Source: Lentzea nigeriaca
GTDB lineage: Bacteria > Actinomycetota > Actinomycetes > Mycobacteriales > Pseudonocardiaceae
Length of the DNA: 64,000 nucleotides
Reading direction: 5' to 3'
NCBI RefSeq assembly: GCF_016907955.1
Contig: NZ_JAFBCX010000003.1
Coordinates: 682,001 to 746,000, forward strand
The notes under the pieces were generated by a model. The model made no database searches. It had not been told where the DNA came from and was given only the letters and a program-made list of their open reading frames with translations. The position numbers and the translations under genes were made by a program. This document shows, piece after piece, positions 47,497-56,654 of the stretch. Every line of letters starts with the position of its first letter. Position 1 is the stretch's first letter.

Positions 47497-47759
47497 CTCT
47501 CCGGCAACAGGTCCTCGTCCTCTACCTGTCCACGTCCGCACTCGACTCCCCCGTGGTGGGCTGGTCCCGCTACGACGGCACGGGGACCTCCCAGCCCACC
47601 ACCGGCGACTCCGACGAACCTCCCTACCCCGACGGCGTCGCCGCGCTGCGCGACGGCTGGCGTCTCATCCAGGCCTCGCAGCTGCTCCCGCCCCAGGCGG
47701 GAGCCGAGTACGGCACCTCGTTCCTCAAGCACGAGTTCTTCTTCGAGAAGCTCACCTGA
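47493..47759 (+). CDS. Small protein of unknown function coupled to PhyH gene
   Basis: An 88-residue protein that I do not recognise. It starts with GTG overlapping the PhyH stop by 4 bases, which argues for a real, co-translated gene. It is soluble, without Cys or membrane segment, rich in Asp/Gly/Pro in the middle, with a conserved-looking end (GTSFLKHEFFFEKL). The aromatic end suggests a beta-rich small fold or a subunit; no function can be given. Confidence 0.65.
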   Translation: MTLRQQVLVLYLSTSALDSPVVGWSRYDGTGTSQPTTGDSDEPPYPDGVAALRDGWRLIQASQLLPPQAGAEYGTSFLKHEFFFEKLT

Positions 47760-48072
47760 GCACCTGACCAGAAGTCGTGTCCGTGACACCGCGCTGGGCT
47801 CATGGCGTGTGCAAGTACCACCAACTCAAGATCAACCGGCGTCTACCTGCACCCAACCATGAACCGCCTGTGTGCAGCCCTGTGGTGGATGAACGGAACC
47901 TCATCCACCACAGGGCGATGAAGGTTCCGTTCATCCACGACACTTGACGCGTGGGCGCGCTCTCATCGGCATATCGGCCGCACTCGGAGGACTTGCCGGG
48001 GCCCCGCACGCCAGGTGGAGGAAGGAACCCATCATCCCGCCCCGCCCCGCGAACACGACTTCGGGTAACCGC
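47760..48072. other. Intergenic region with nested inverted repeats
   Basis: These 313 bases lie between convergent genes. The only structure seen is the nested repeat at 47878-47938. No gene was recognised. Confidence 0.6.
47878..47938. repeat. Nested, mutually exclusive inverted repeats
   Basis: 47878-47892 pairs perfectly with 47901-47915 (15 bp, 8-nt loop). GTGGATGAACGGAAC at 47884-47898 is also the exact reverse complement of 47924-47938. The two hairpins share an arm, so only one can form at a time. It may be a terminator or a remnant of a repeat element. Confidence 0.6.
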
Positions 48073-50031
48073 TCAGGGAGTGGAGAGCTCGAACCGCGAC
48101 ACCGTGACCGCGCCGCCGAGCGCCTGCGTGGCGTGGTTGAAGATGCCGAAGCGGTAGCCCATGAAGAACTGCCATTCGTTCTTGAGCGTGAACGCCGTGC
48201 CGAGCGGTGTGAAGCTGACACCGTCCGTGCTGTAGGAGAACCGCGCCTGCCGCCCGCTGCCGGGCCGGATGTCGGCGTTGGCGCGCAACCAGATCCGGTT
48301 GCCGGTGAGGTTCGTGCTCGCGATCTCCGTGCCGGTGCCGGTGGTGTTCCAGTTGCCGTCCATGGTCAGACCGTTGACCATCACGACGCGGTTGCGGCCG
48401 TTGTCGCGTTTGATCCCGATCCACGCCGAGGAGTCCCGCAGCATCGCGAGACCGCTGCGGTCGCCGTCGCGCATCGACGCCACGTCGAGCGCGACGGTGG
48501 CCGTGGACGACGGGCCCTGGATGCGGTGCGTCAGTGTGTTGCGGGCGTTGTACAGGTCGTTGGTCACGGTCGCGGTGGAGAGCCGCAAACCGTTGTTGAC
48601 GCTGTACTTCGTGGTGTCCGGGTTGTGGTTCCACTCCCACTGCGGGCCGAGTGTCGTGCCCTCGAAGGTGTCCACACCGGTCATCGGTTTGACCTGACGT
48701 GGTGGGGCCGGCAGGTTCGGCATCGGGTAGCTCGCGCCCCAGCCGCCGTTGACGGTGGTGATGCGCGGCCAGCCGTCGGAGGTCCAGGTGATCGGTGCGA
48801 GCACCGGCATGCGGCCGCCGGGATAGGCGTCGATGAACGCCATGTAGTACCAGTCGCCGTTCTGCGTCTGCACGAGACCGCCCTGGTGCGGCACTCCCGC
48901 ACCCTGCACCGGTGACGGCATGTTCAGCAGCACCTGCTGGATCGTGTAGGGACCGAACGGGCTGGACGACTTGAGCACGTACTGACCGTTCGCGGGCCTG
49001 GTCAGCCAGATGTAGTAGCTGCCGTTGCGCTTGTAGAACCGCGCGCCCTCGAGGGTGCCGATGTTCGACGGGGTCTGGAACACCTGCTGGGAGCGCACTT
49101 CGGACTTCCCGTCCGGCGAGAGCTGCGCGACGCTGATCTGGGTGTTGCCGTACGCGACGTACATCGTGTCGTTGTCGTCGACCAGCATTCCCGCGTCGTA
49201 GTAGCACTTGTTGATGGTGGACAGCTTCGACCACTGCCCGTCCACCGCCGTGGCGCTGTAGATGTGGGTCTGGGCGAAGTCGACGCAGCCGCCCCAGTAG
49301 TACGTCTTGTTGCTCTTGCGGTAGTTCAGGAACGACGCCCAGATGCCGCGGACGTAACCCCGGCCGCCGTTGAGGTCGTACTTGGCGCCGAACTCCAGCC
49401 GCGGTACGGAATGCCCGGCGTACTCCCAGTTCACCAGGTCATAGGAACGAAGGACCGGCGCGCCCGGCGAGTAGTGCATGGTCGACGCCGAGTAGTAGTA
49501 CGTGTCGTCCACGCGGATGATGTCGCCGTCCGCGAAGTCCTGCCACATCACTGGGTTCTTGAACGACGAGGGTTGCGGCGTCGCAGTTGTCGTGGTCGTC
49601 GTGGTCGTCGTCGTGCTCGTGGGGGTACCGGGGTCGTTGCACGTGGTGCCGTTCAGGCGGAACGACACGGGGTCGGGGTTCGTCGAGGTGTACGTGGCGT
49701 TGAACCCGAACTCGACCTTCCCGCCGGACGGCACGGAGCCGTTGTAGGAGGCGTTGCGCGCGCTGACCTCGTTGCCGCTCTGGGTGATCACCGAGTTCCA
49801 GTGCTGGCCGACCTGCTGGCCGGAGGCGTACGTCCACTCGAGCGTCCAGCCGGTGATCGCGTCACCGGTGTTCGTGATGGACACGGACGCGCCGAAACCG
49901 CCCTGCCACTCGGAGGTCTTGGTGTAGGTGACCGAACAGCCGGGAGCGGCCTGCGCGCCCGTGCTCGCGGCGAGTCCTCCCGCCACGAGCGTGAGGGCGG
50001 ACAGCGCCGCCGCGATCGGTGCGCGCCTCAT
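48073..50031 (-). CDS. GH43 glycosidase with N-terminal CBM2
   Basis: A 652-residue secreted enzyme: signal peptide (about 1-29), CBM2 (about 30-130), Thr-rich linker, GH43 five-blade propeller (about 150-455) and a C-terminal beta-sandwich (about 465-652) as in GH43 xylosidases and arabinofuranosidases. The catalytic acids are probably Asp in DFADGDIIRV, Asp in YYDAGMLVDD and Glu in GTLEGARFY. It would trim arabinose or xylose from xylan side chains. ATG 50031 overlaps the stop of the GH27 gene; it is the last gene of the operon. Confidence 0.85.
   Translation of the reverse strand: MRRAPIAAALSALTLVAGGLAASTGAQAAPGCSVTYTKTSEWQGGFGASVSITNTGDAITGWTLEWTYASGQQVGQHWNSVITQSGNEVSARNASYNGSVPSGGKVEFGFNATYTSTNPDPVSFRLNGTTCNDPGTPTSTTTTTTTTTTATPQPSSFKNPVMWQDFADGDIIRVDDTYYYSASTMHYSPGAPVLRSYDLVNWEYAGHSVPRLEFGAKYDLNGGRGYVRGIWASFLNYRKSNKTYYWGGCVDFAQTHIYSATAVDGQWSKLSTINKCYYDAGMLVDDNDTMYVAYGNTQISVAQLSPDGKSEVRSQQVFQTPSNIGTLEGARFYKRNGSYYIWLTRPANGQYVLKSSSPFGPYTIQQVLLNMPSPVQGAGVPHQGGLVQTQNGDWYYMAFIDAYPGGRMPVLAPITWTSDGWPRITTVNGGWGASYPMPNLPAPPRQVKPMTGVDTFEGTTLGPQWEWNHNPDTTKYSVNNGLRLSTATVTNDLYNARNTLTHRIQGPSSTATVALDVASMRDGDRSGLAMLRDSSAWIGIKRDNGRNRVVMVNGLTMDGNWNTTGTGTEIASTNLTGNRIWLRANADIRPGSGRQARFSYSTDGVSFTPLGTAFTLKNEWQFFMGYRFGIFNHATQALGGAVTVSRFELSTP
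49586..49620 (-). repeat. Thr-codon repeat (linker of GH43)
   Basis: A low-complexity run of ACG/ACC/ACA codons encodes the Thr linker between CBM2 and GH43. Confidence 0.8.
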
Positions 50032-51665
50032 GACCGTGCCCACTTCTGGTTGGTCTGGCCGTTGCAGGTCCACAGCACGATCCGCGAGCCGTTGGCGGTG
50101 CCCGACCGTTCCACGTCCAGGCACAGCCCGGCGTTGGCGTTGCGGATCGAGCCGTCGGAGCCGACGGTCCAGCGCTGGTTCGCCTGGCCGTTGCACTGCC
50201 AGCTGATCACGCGGGTGCCGGTGGCGGTGCCCTGGTTGTAGGCGTCGAGGCACTTGTCGCCGAAGACGCGGATCTCGCCGTTCGGCCACGTGGTCCACTG
50301 CTGGCTCGCCGCGGTGTGGCAGTCCCAGATCACCGTGTTGGCGCCGGAGGCCGTGGAGGCGTTCTCGATGTCGAGGCACCGGTTGGACGCCGTGCCACGC
50401 AGCCGTGCGGTGGTGGCGGCGAGCGGGCTGCCGCCGCTCACCCGGTAGGCGGCCACGCCGTGGGCGGGAACGGAAGCCGAGATCGCGCCCGAGGTGGTGG
50501 AGGTGCCACCGGTCCACAGGTCGGTCAGCGTGAAACTCGTGCCGGACAGGCCGATCTCGGCTGCCGTGGTGGAAACGGTCGTGGTGCCGCTGCCCCGGTT
50601 GAACAGGCCGACGGCGACCGAGCCGTCCGCGAGCGGTTTGGCGAACACCTCGGTGGCGCCGTCATCGCGTACCCGACGTCCACCGGCGCCGAGCCTGTCC
50701 TGGTTCACCGCGATCAGGCGCGGGTTGCGCAGGATCGCGCTCACGTCGGACGACATCGTGCGGATGTCGTTGCCGGCCATGAGCGGTGCCGCCATCAACG
50801 ACCACAGCGCGAAGTGCGAGCGGGCCTCGGTGAGGGAGAGTCCCGGTCGTCCGACCACGAGCATGTCCGGGTCGTTCCAGTGACCCGGGCCGGACTGGAC
50901 GGCGAGCGGGGCGGTGACGTCGACGACGTTGCCCACGCCCATCGGATAGCTGTTGACGTTGTTGTTCTGCCAGATGTCCAGCAGGTCCTCGGTCGTGCGC
51001 CACAGGTCGGCGACCTCGCCCCAGTTGTACTTGTCGCCGGTGATGGCGTGGAAGCTGTTGGGGTTGATGCTGTAGACGATCGGGCGGCCGGTGGCGCGCA
51101 GGGCGTCCCGCATGATCGTGAACCGCGCGACCTGCTCGTCCCTGGTGCCCGCGCCGGAACACCAGTCGTACTTGAGGTAGTCGACGCCCCAGGACGCGAA
51201 CGCGCGCGCGTCCTGCACCTCGTGGCCCTTGCTCCCGGTCGCGCCGGGGAAGGCGCCGGTGCCCTGCGCGCACGTCTTCTCGTTCGGCACCTGGTAGATG
51301 CCGAACTTCAGGCCGCGCGAGTGGATGTAGTCGCCCAGCGCCTTCATGCCGCTCGGGAACTTCGTCGGGTGCGAGCGCAGGTTGCCGGAGGAGTCGCGCT
51401 GCGGGTCGAACCAGCAGTCGTCGACGACCACGTACTGGTAGCCGGCATCACGCATGCCGGAGGACGCCATCGCGTCGGCGGCCTGGCGCACCTGGGCTTC
51501 GGTGATGCCGCAACCGAAGCTGTTCCAGCTGTTCCAGCCCATCGGCGGGGTCAGCGCGGGACTGCCGGGAGCGGCGGTGGCCGTGGTGGGGCCCGCGGTG
51601 ATGGTCGCGATCACGGCCAGCACGGCGGCGGCGACGTGCGGAAGTTTCTTCGGCCTGGTGAACAT
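50028..51665 (-). CDS. GH27 glycosidase with ricin/CBM13 domain (alpha-galactosidase or beta-L-arabinopyranosidase)
   Basis: A 545-residue secreted enzyme: signal peptide (about 1-31), GH27 barrel (about 35-310; nucleophile Asp in YLKYDWC, acid/base Asp in GHWNDPDML), C-terminal beta domain (about 320-405) and a ricin-type lectin (about 410-545). The family's usual Y-x-D-x-G before the Lys-Thr-Cys is replaced by YQVPNEKTC, so the Asp is missing. With GH62, GH43 and an esterase as neighbours, an arabinoxylan-related activity such as beta-L-arabinopyranosidase is possible. The gene starts with ATG 51665 after AAAGGAA. Confidence 0.87.
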   Translation of the reverse strand: MFTRPKKLPHVAAAVLAVIATITAGPTTATAAPGSPALTPPMGWNSWNSFGCGITEAQVRQAADAMASSGMRDAGYQYVVVDDCWFDPQRDSSGNLRSHPTKFPSGMKALGDYIHSRGLKFGIYQVPNEKTCAQGTGAFPGATGSKGHEVQDARAFASWGVDYLKYDWCSGAGTRDEQVARFTIMRDALRATGRPIVYSINPNSFHAITGDKYNWGEVADLWRTTEDLLDIWQNNNVNSYPMGVGNVVDVTAPLAVQSGPGHWNDPDMLVVGRPGLSLTEARSHFALWSLMAAPLMAGNDIRTMSSDVSAILRNPRLIAVNQDRLGAGGRRVRDDGATEVFAKPLADGSVAVGLFNRGSGTTTVSTTAAEIGLSGTSFTLTDLWTGGTSTTSGAISASVPAHGVAAYRVSGGSPLAATTARLRGTASNRCLDIENASTASGANTVIWDCHTAASQQWTTWPNGEIRVFGDKCLDAYNQGTATGTRVISWQCNGQANQRWTVGSDGSIRNANAGLCLDVERSGTANGSRIVLWTCNGQTNQKWARS

Positions 51666-51689
51666 CGCCGATTCCTTTCTGGCAGGGTG

Positions 51690-51723
51690 ACGCCGCCGGG
51701 GATCCGGGTTCCCGGCGGCGTCG
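51690..51723 (-). terminator. Intercistronic hairpin between GH62 and GH27
   Basis: A perfect 12-bp stem (51690-51701 with 51712-51723) and 10-nt loop lie between the GH62 stop and the GH27 start. It may attenuate transcription or stabilise the upstream transcript. Confidence 0.6.
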
Positions 51724-51738
51724 GTCCTGTGGGGTGGG

Positions 51739-53208
51739 TCAGCAGGTCGAGTTGGTCTGGGTCAGCAGGCCGAGCCGCCAGGGCAGCTTGTTGTAGTCAC
51801 CACCGGAGTTGGGGTTCATGCCCTGGTAGAGGAAGCGGAGCTGGCAGGGGTTGATCTCCATGGTCTGGTCGACGCCGGCGCGGATCATCTCGCCGTGGCT
51901 GAAGTCGCGCGTCCACGATCCACTCGGGAACGTCACGTTGTTCGAGCGGGCGAACGGGTTCGACTCCTCGGCCGCCAGCGGGGTCCACGGTCCGGTGATC
52001 GCCGGAGCGGTCCACGTGCGGAACCAGCGCCTGCCGTCCGACCCGATCGCCTCGTGCACCAGGAGCCACTGGTTCTTGCCCGCGACCTTGTAGACGTTGG
52101 AGGCCTCGAACAACCGGTTGCGGTTCGAGTCCTGCATCGCGATCACGGTGTTGGTGAACCCGTTGGGGAACTGGCCCAGGGTCGTCTCGGACCGGTAGAG
52201 GTGGCCGTTGTCGTCGGACGAGAACAGGTAGCACTTGGCGTTGTCGCACACCATCCAGAAGTCGACCCAGTAGCCGTTGCCGATGTTGTCACGGATGATC
52301 TGCGGCATTCCGTTGGCGTAGAAGTTCTTCGGCGCCGACCACGACGACGGGTTCGAGATGTCGGTCGTCGTCGAGTAGGACGCGTTCGATCCCGTCTGGT
52401 AGACGAGGTACCACAAGCGTTGCGGCGCGAAGTAGAACACGTGCGGCGCGGCCTTGTAACCGCTGCCGACCGCCGTGCGGTCGAGGTAGTGGTGCGGTGC
52501 CGAGGCGGCCTGCGACCAGTCGGTGAAGCTCGTGTACATGATGTTGTAGCCGGTCGTGTACACCGACGCGAACACGTGGTACTTGCCGTTGTAGTACACG
52601 ACGCTCGGGTCCTTGACCGAGTACACGTTCGGGTGCGCGGAGTCCGGCTTGGGGCTGATCAGCACGTTGCTGGAGGACCACCGGAAGCTCGACGGCAGGT
52701 TGCCTGCGGGCGGGTTGCCCGTGGTCGTCGTCGTTGTCGTGGTGGTGGTGGTGGTGGTCGTGGTGGGGCCGACGTCGCCGGTGCACAGTGTGCCGTTCAG
52801 CGTGAACGCCGTGGGGTTCGGGTTGTCCGTTCCCGTGGCGGAGCCGTTGAACCCGAACTCGACCTTGCCGCCGGTGGGGATGGTCGCGTTGTAGGAGACG
52901 TTGCGCGCGGTCACGTCGGCGCCGGACTGGGTCGCCTCGGCGTTCCAGGCCTGCTTCACCTGCTGTCCGGCACCGAAGCTCCAGGTGAGCGTCCAGCCGT
53001 CGATCGCGTCACCGAGGTTGGTGATGCTGACGTTGGCGGTGAAGCCACCGTCCCATTGCGACGGTGAGGAGTAGGTGACGGAACACCCCGGCGCGGCCGC
53101 CGCGGGAGGCAGCGTCGCGGCGGTCATGGCGGACAACGCGACGAGCGGTACCGCGGCCATGGCCGTGAGCCGGGCTCTCCGGGAGTTGAACAGTCGTGCG
53201 AAGAACAT
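51739..53208 (-). CDS. GH62 alpha-L-arabinofuranosidase with N-terminal CBM2
   Basis: A 489-residue secreted enzyme: signal peptide (about 1-39), CBM2 (about 40-140), poly-Thr linker, and a GH62 domain (about 170-489) beginning [23 protein letters not shown]... as is usual. The first catalytic Asp lies in [18 protein letters not shown]62 removes single arabinofuranose branches from arabinoxylan. The start is ATG 53208. It follows the esterase gene by 28 bases. Confidence 0.92.
   Translation of the reverse strand: MFFARLFNSRRARLTAMAAVPLVALSAMTAATLPPAAAAPGCSVTYSSPSQWDGGFTANVSITNLGDAIDGWTLTWSFGAGQQVKQAWNAEATQSGADVTARNVSYNATIPTGGKVEFGFNGSATGTDNPNPTAFTLNGTLCTGDVGPTTTTTTTTTTTTTTTGNPPAGNLPSSFRWSSSNVLISPKPDSAHPNVYSVKDPSVVYYNGKYHVFASVYTTGYNIMYTSFTDWSQAASAPHHYLDRTAVGSGYKAAPHVFYFAPQRLWYLVYQTGSNASYSTTTDISNPSSWSAPKNFYANGMPQIIRDNIGNGYWVDFWMVCDNAKCYLFSSDDNGHLYRSETTLGQFPNGFTNTVIAMQDSNRNRLFEASNVYKVAGKNQWLLVHEAIGSDGRRWFRTWTAPAITGPWTPLAAEESNPFARSNNVTFPSGSWTRDFSHGEMIRAGVDQTMEINPCQLRFLYQGMNPNSGGDYNKLPWRLGLLTQTNSTC
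52721..52767 (-). repeat. Thr-codon repeat (linker of GH62)
   Basis: About 15 consecutive Thr codons join CBM2 to the GH62 domain. Confidence 0.8.
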
Positions 53209-53236
53209 GATCACCCTTCGTCGTCGGAGGGATCGG

Positions 53237-54259
53237 TCACGAGCTGGAGCACGTGGCGGCGCCGATGGCCGCCTCACCTGCGCCGGAAGCGATGAAGCCG
53301 AAGGTGACGGAACCGTTGGGGGCGATCGCGCCGTTGTAGTTGACGTTGGTGACCGTGACCGAACCGCTGGCGGTGCCACCCCAGATCTGCGTGACGGTGT
53401 GGCCGCCGGGCAGGGTGAACCGGACCGTCCAGCCGGAGATCGCCGACGCCGTGGGGTTGGCGACGGTGACCTCCGCCTGGAAGCCGCCGTTCCACGTGCT
53501 CGCCACCCGCGGCGTCGCCGTGCACGTGTCGCCTGGCTGCTGCGGATCGCCTGGCTGCTGCGGGTCGCCGATGCTGCCGGGCACCGACGACAACGCGGCG
53601 TACCAGACCGAGGCCATCTTGCTGTAGCCGGCGGCGTTCGGGTGGATGCCGTCGGGAAGGTCGGAGATCGGTACCGCCGGGTACATGTCCACGACGTGCA
53701 CCCGCTTGCCCGCAGCGGCCTTGGCCCGCAGGAGCGGCACGATCGCGGCGTTGTAGTTGCGCACGGTCGAGTCGGCGAACCGGATCGGGATGATGGTCGA
53801 GACGAACACCTCGGCCGACGGCGCCTGGCTCGTGATCTTGTCGACCAGGGCGGAGAGCCGCCTCGGCGCACCGGCCGGATCGCTGCCGTACATGTCGTTG
53901 GTGCCGATGTGCAGCAGGATCGTGCGCGGGTTGTAGGTGCGCAGCCAGTTCACGACGTTCGCGTCGATCTGCGCGATCGTCCAGCCGGGATGGCCCTCGT
54001 GGTTGCGGTCGGGCATGGAGGAAGGTCCGTCCGACAACGAACCCACGAAGTCGACGTTGCGCCCGGCGGCCCGGAGCTTCGTCCCGAGGTCGAGGCGGTA
54101 GCCGCCGATCGAGCCGCCCTGGGTGATCGAGTCGCCGAGCGGCATCACCCGCACCGGATCGGCGTTGGCGTCCACAGTGGACTCGTCAGCTCCGGCGGGC
54201 GGCGCCGTCAGCAGGATGGCGATCAGCGCTGCACACAAAGCCTTCAGCGGGCTCGACAT
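53237..54259 (-). CDS. Secreted SGNH esterase with CBM2 (acetyl xylan esterase type)
   Basis: A 340-residue secreted protein: signal peptide (about 1-24), SGNH hydrolase domain (about 35-225) with the nucleophile Ser in [13 protein letters not shown] block and [10 protein letters not shown] (Asp-His), a duplicated Gly-Asp-Pro-Gln-Gln-Pro linker, and CBM2 (about 240-340). It most resembles CE3-like acetyl xylan esterases, which deacetylate xylan so that GH62, GH43 and GH10 can act. It heads the minus-strand arabinoxylan operon. ATG 54259 follows GGAAGG; the longer frame covers the operator. Confidence 0.85.
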   Translation of the reverse strand: MSSPLKALCAALIAILLTAPPAGADESTVDANADPVRVMPLGDSITQGGSIGGYRLDLGTKLRAAGRNVDFVGSLSDGPSSMPDRNHEGHPGWTIAQIDANVVNWLRTYNPRTILLHIGTNDMYGSDPAGAPRRLSALVDKITSQAPSAEVFVSTIIPIRFADSTVRNYNAAIVPLLRAKAAAGKRVHVVDMYPAVPISDLPDGIHPNAAGYSKMASVWYAALSSVPGSIGDPQQPGDPQQPGDTCTATPRVASTWNGGFQAEVTVANPTASAISGWTVRFTLPGGHTVTQIWGGTASGSVTVTNVNYNGAIAPNGSVTFGFIASGAGEAAIGAATCSSS

Positions 54260-54670
54260 GGTGAGCCTTCCCGGGAGACCTGAGGTTGCAGGACCAGGGC
54301 CTCCCTGCGTCTTCGTTGACGGGAGGTCAGCGACAGGGTCGACGTCCAGCAATGTAATGACGCCGTCACACACGGTCAAAGCTAAAATGTGAGCGTTCAC
54401 TTTAGCTGGCGAGCGATCGACGATGTCGAATTCCCATTCGACACCAGGGAGAGGCTCTTCCGGCCACGGCACGTCGCTGCGGCTCGTAAGTCTTGCGCTG
54501 TTAGCGTGAACATCGGGTTCGCCCGCACGGCGCGGCACCGGTCCGCCGTCACGTACCGCCGTCAGGACGTTCAGCCGCGCGGCGACGCCACCGAACCGGC
54601 TTCGCACACCGGTGTCGGCACGCGATGAACCACCGGCTCCCGCACGCCGAACAGCCGTCCCCAGGCGCGT
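54260..54670. other. Control region of arabinoxylan operon and lacI 3' duplication
   Basis: These 411 bases contain the composite operator at 54380-54407 and the first copy of a 100-bp duplication of the lacI 3' end (54568-54667). No gene was recognised. Confidence 0.6.
54380..54407. promoter_or_regulatory. Composite palindromic operator of arabinoxylan operon
   Basis: The inner near-palindrome GTGAGCGTTCAC (54389-54400) is flanked by the inverted arms AGCTAAA (54380) and TTTAGCT (54401). The same build recurs at 60822-60850. It is a likely LacI-family site, about 120 bases upstream of the esterase start. Confidence 0.65.
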
Positions 54671-54767
54671 TCAACCTCGCGGCGCCGCCACCGAACCACC
54701 TTCACGCACCGGCATCGGCACCCGATGAACCATCGGCCCGCGCGCACCACGCCCACGCCGCAGAACC
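54568..54767. repeat. 100-bp tandem duplication of the lacI 3' end
   Basis: 54568-54667 and 54668-54767 are diverged direct copies in an exact 100-bp register. The right copy holds the last codons and stop of lacI (54671). The left copy would encode a similar tail (PVVHRVPTPV versus PMVHRVPMPV), then also a stop. Confidence 0.6.
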
Positions 54768-55726
54768 ATCTCCACCAGCACCTTGACCGCCCACGCACCC
54801 AGCTCGTAGTGCGGCAGCGCCACGGTGGTCAGCCGCGGTCGCATGCACGAGGCGATGGGATGGTCCTCAAAACCGATCACCGACACGTCTTCCGGCACCG
54901 AGAGCCCGGCTTCCGTGAGCGCCTGGTACGCCCCGAACGCGAGCCGGTCGTTCAGGCACACCAACGCCTTGGGCCGGTGCGTGCGCAGCAGTTGGGCCGT
55001 GGCGGCGAAGCCGTGCTCGGGTGTCCACTTAGGACACCACTGCGCGCCGGCCACCTCGGCTCCCGCCGAGGAGAAGACCTCGCGCAGGCCGAGGAGTCGT
55101 TCCTCGGCCGCGATGCTGTGCGGCGGGGTGTCGCACATACCCGGTCCCGCGCCGATCAGGTGGATGCCGCGGTCGTGACCCGCCTCCACCAGGACGCGGG
55201 CGGCCGAGCGGCCTGCCTGCACCTCGTCGGGCAGCACCGAGGGTGCGGTCGTGCGGGATGCCGGTGTGGCGTTGAGCAGCACGGCCGGTCCGTCGTACAG
55301 GCCGTCCGGCACGGCGACGGTTCTGGTGTGCATGGACGCGAGGACCACGCCGTCCGCTCGCCGGTCGCCCATCGCGTCGACCAGCGTTCGTTCGACCACC
55401 GGGTCTCCGCCGGACTCGCCGACGAACAGCATGAACCCGTGCCGGTACGCGGCGTCCACGGCGCCTTTCACCATGTCGCCCGCCCAGCCGGACGACGCCA
55501 CCGTGTCCGACACGAACCCGATCGTCTGCGACCGGCCGGCGCGCGGTCCCGCTGTCAGGGTGTTGCGCCGGTAGCCCAGCTCCTGGGCCGTCGATCGCAC
55601 CCGACGCTCGGCGTCCGCCGAGATGCGCAGCTCCCGCGCTCGTCCGGTCAGGACGAGTGATGCCGTCGTGACCGAGACTCCGCTCGCCGCCGCGACGTCG
55701 GCCAGTGTCACTCGTGTGCGTCCCAC
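54671..55726 (-). CDS. LacI-family regulator (probable arabinoxylan/xylan repressor)
   Basis: A 351-residue LacI/GalR regulator with helix-turn-helix TLADVAAASGVSVTTASLVL at the N terminus and a sugar-binding domain. The start is GTG 55726 after GGAGG. It stands between the esterase/GH62/GH27/GH43 operon and the GH141-like/GH6/GH10 group, making it the natural candidate to bind the composite operators at 54380 and 60822. The last 20 residues or so (after LRRGRGARG) belong to the duplicated 100-bp unit and look added to the usual end. Confidence 0.84.
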   Translation of the reverse strand: MGRTRVTLADVAAASGVSVTTASLVLTGRARELRISADAERRVRSTAQELGYRRNTLTAGPRAGRSQTIGFVSDTVASSGWAGDMVKGAVDAAYRHGFMLFVGESGGDPVVERTLVDAMGDRRADGVVLASMHTRTVAVPDGLYDGPAVLLNATPASRTTAPSVLPDEVQAGRSAARVLVEAGHDRGIHLIGAGPGMCDTPPHSIAAEERLLGLREVFSSAGAEVAGAQWCPKWTPEHGFAATAQLLRTHRPKALVCLNDRLAFGAYQALTEAGLSVPEDVSVIGFEDHPIASCMRPRLTTVALPHYELGAWAVKVLVEMVLRRGRGARGPMVHRVPMPVREGGSVAAPRG

Positions 55727-55838
55727 TGCCGATCCGCCTCCTGTTGCCGTGCAGTTCCGGCCGCGTGTTCCGGCCGGGGTTCCACGAGATGCCTGCGAGG
55801 CCGGACGGTCCTGGGCGGAGGGAACGTCCGGCGCGCGC

Positions 55839-56600
55839 TCACCGCTTCAGACGACCAGGATCACCGGCCTCACCGCGCCGCACGAGCCACGCCTCGGTGA
55901 TGTGGGTGAACATGGCGTCCGCCGCACCGGCCGCGTCCTGGGCGGCGATGCGTTCACAGATGCGCCGGTGCCCCGCGTTGGAGGCCTTGCACAGGTCACG
56001 GCTGCTCCTGCCGAGATAGCCGGCCGTGGTGATGGCCTGCGCCTCCAGGGAGCGCACGACACCGCGGGCGATGCGGTTGCCCGACGCCTGCATGATCGTG
56101 TCGTGGAAGATCCGGTCGTGCTCCTCGTAGGTGGCGACGTCGTCGACGAGCTCGTCCATCAGGTCGACCAACGCGCGCAGCCGCTCGACGACCTCCCGGT
56201 CGGCGGTGCGTGCCGCCACCTGAGCCATGTCGGACTCCAGCAGCCGCCGCGTCACGACCAGGTCGTCGAGGATCGAGAGGCTCTCGTCCTCCGCGATCGT
56301 GGCGGCGAGCACCAGCTCGTCGAGCATGTTCCACTGCACCCGCGGGCTGACCATCGTGCCGGAACCCTGGCGTACCCGGACCAAACCCTTCTCCTGCAGG
56401 ACTTTCACCGCCTCGCGGATCACCGTCCTGCTCACCGAGAAGGTCTGGCAGAGCACCGGTTCCGCAGGCAGCGTGTCGCCGGCGGGATAGGTGCCGCGGA
56501 CGATGCGCTGCACCAGCTCAGCGGTCACCGCCGACGCGAGGCTGGCCGGTCTCCGGGTCCAGCCCTGGCTCGGTTCCGGCTGCCGACCTGTCGCTGTCAT
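55839..56600 (-). CDS. GntR/FadR-type repressor of the deoxyhexose regulon (copy 2)
   Basis: A 253-residue paralogue of the regulator at 21948-22715; blocks such as SFSVSRTVIREAVKVLQEKGLVRVRQGSGTMV and DDLVVTRRLLESDMAQVAART are almost the same (shown in part). It has the winged-helix plus FCD build. It is divergent from the second beta-helix gene, whose promoter (56655-56683) holds the shared operator. Nearly identical recognition helices imply that both copies can bind all three sites. Confidence 0.87.
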   Translation of the reverse strand: MTATGRQPEPSQGWTRRPASLASAVTAELVQRIVRGTYPAGDTLPAEPVLCQTFSVSRTVIREAVKVLQEKGLVRVRQGSGTMVSPRVQWNMLDELVLAATIAEDESLSILDDLVVTRRLLESDMAQVAARTADREVVERLRALVDLMDELVDDVATYEEHDRIFHDTIMQASGNRIARGVVRSLEAQAITTAGYLGRSSRDLCKASNAGHRRICERIAAQDAAGAADAMFTHITEAWLVRRGEAGDPGRLKR

Positions 56601-56654
56601 CTTCGACTCCGTTGCGCCGCGGCCTGCTGATCTGGCCTCACACTATATGTAACA

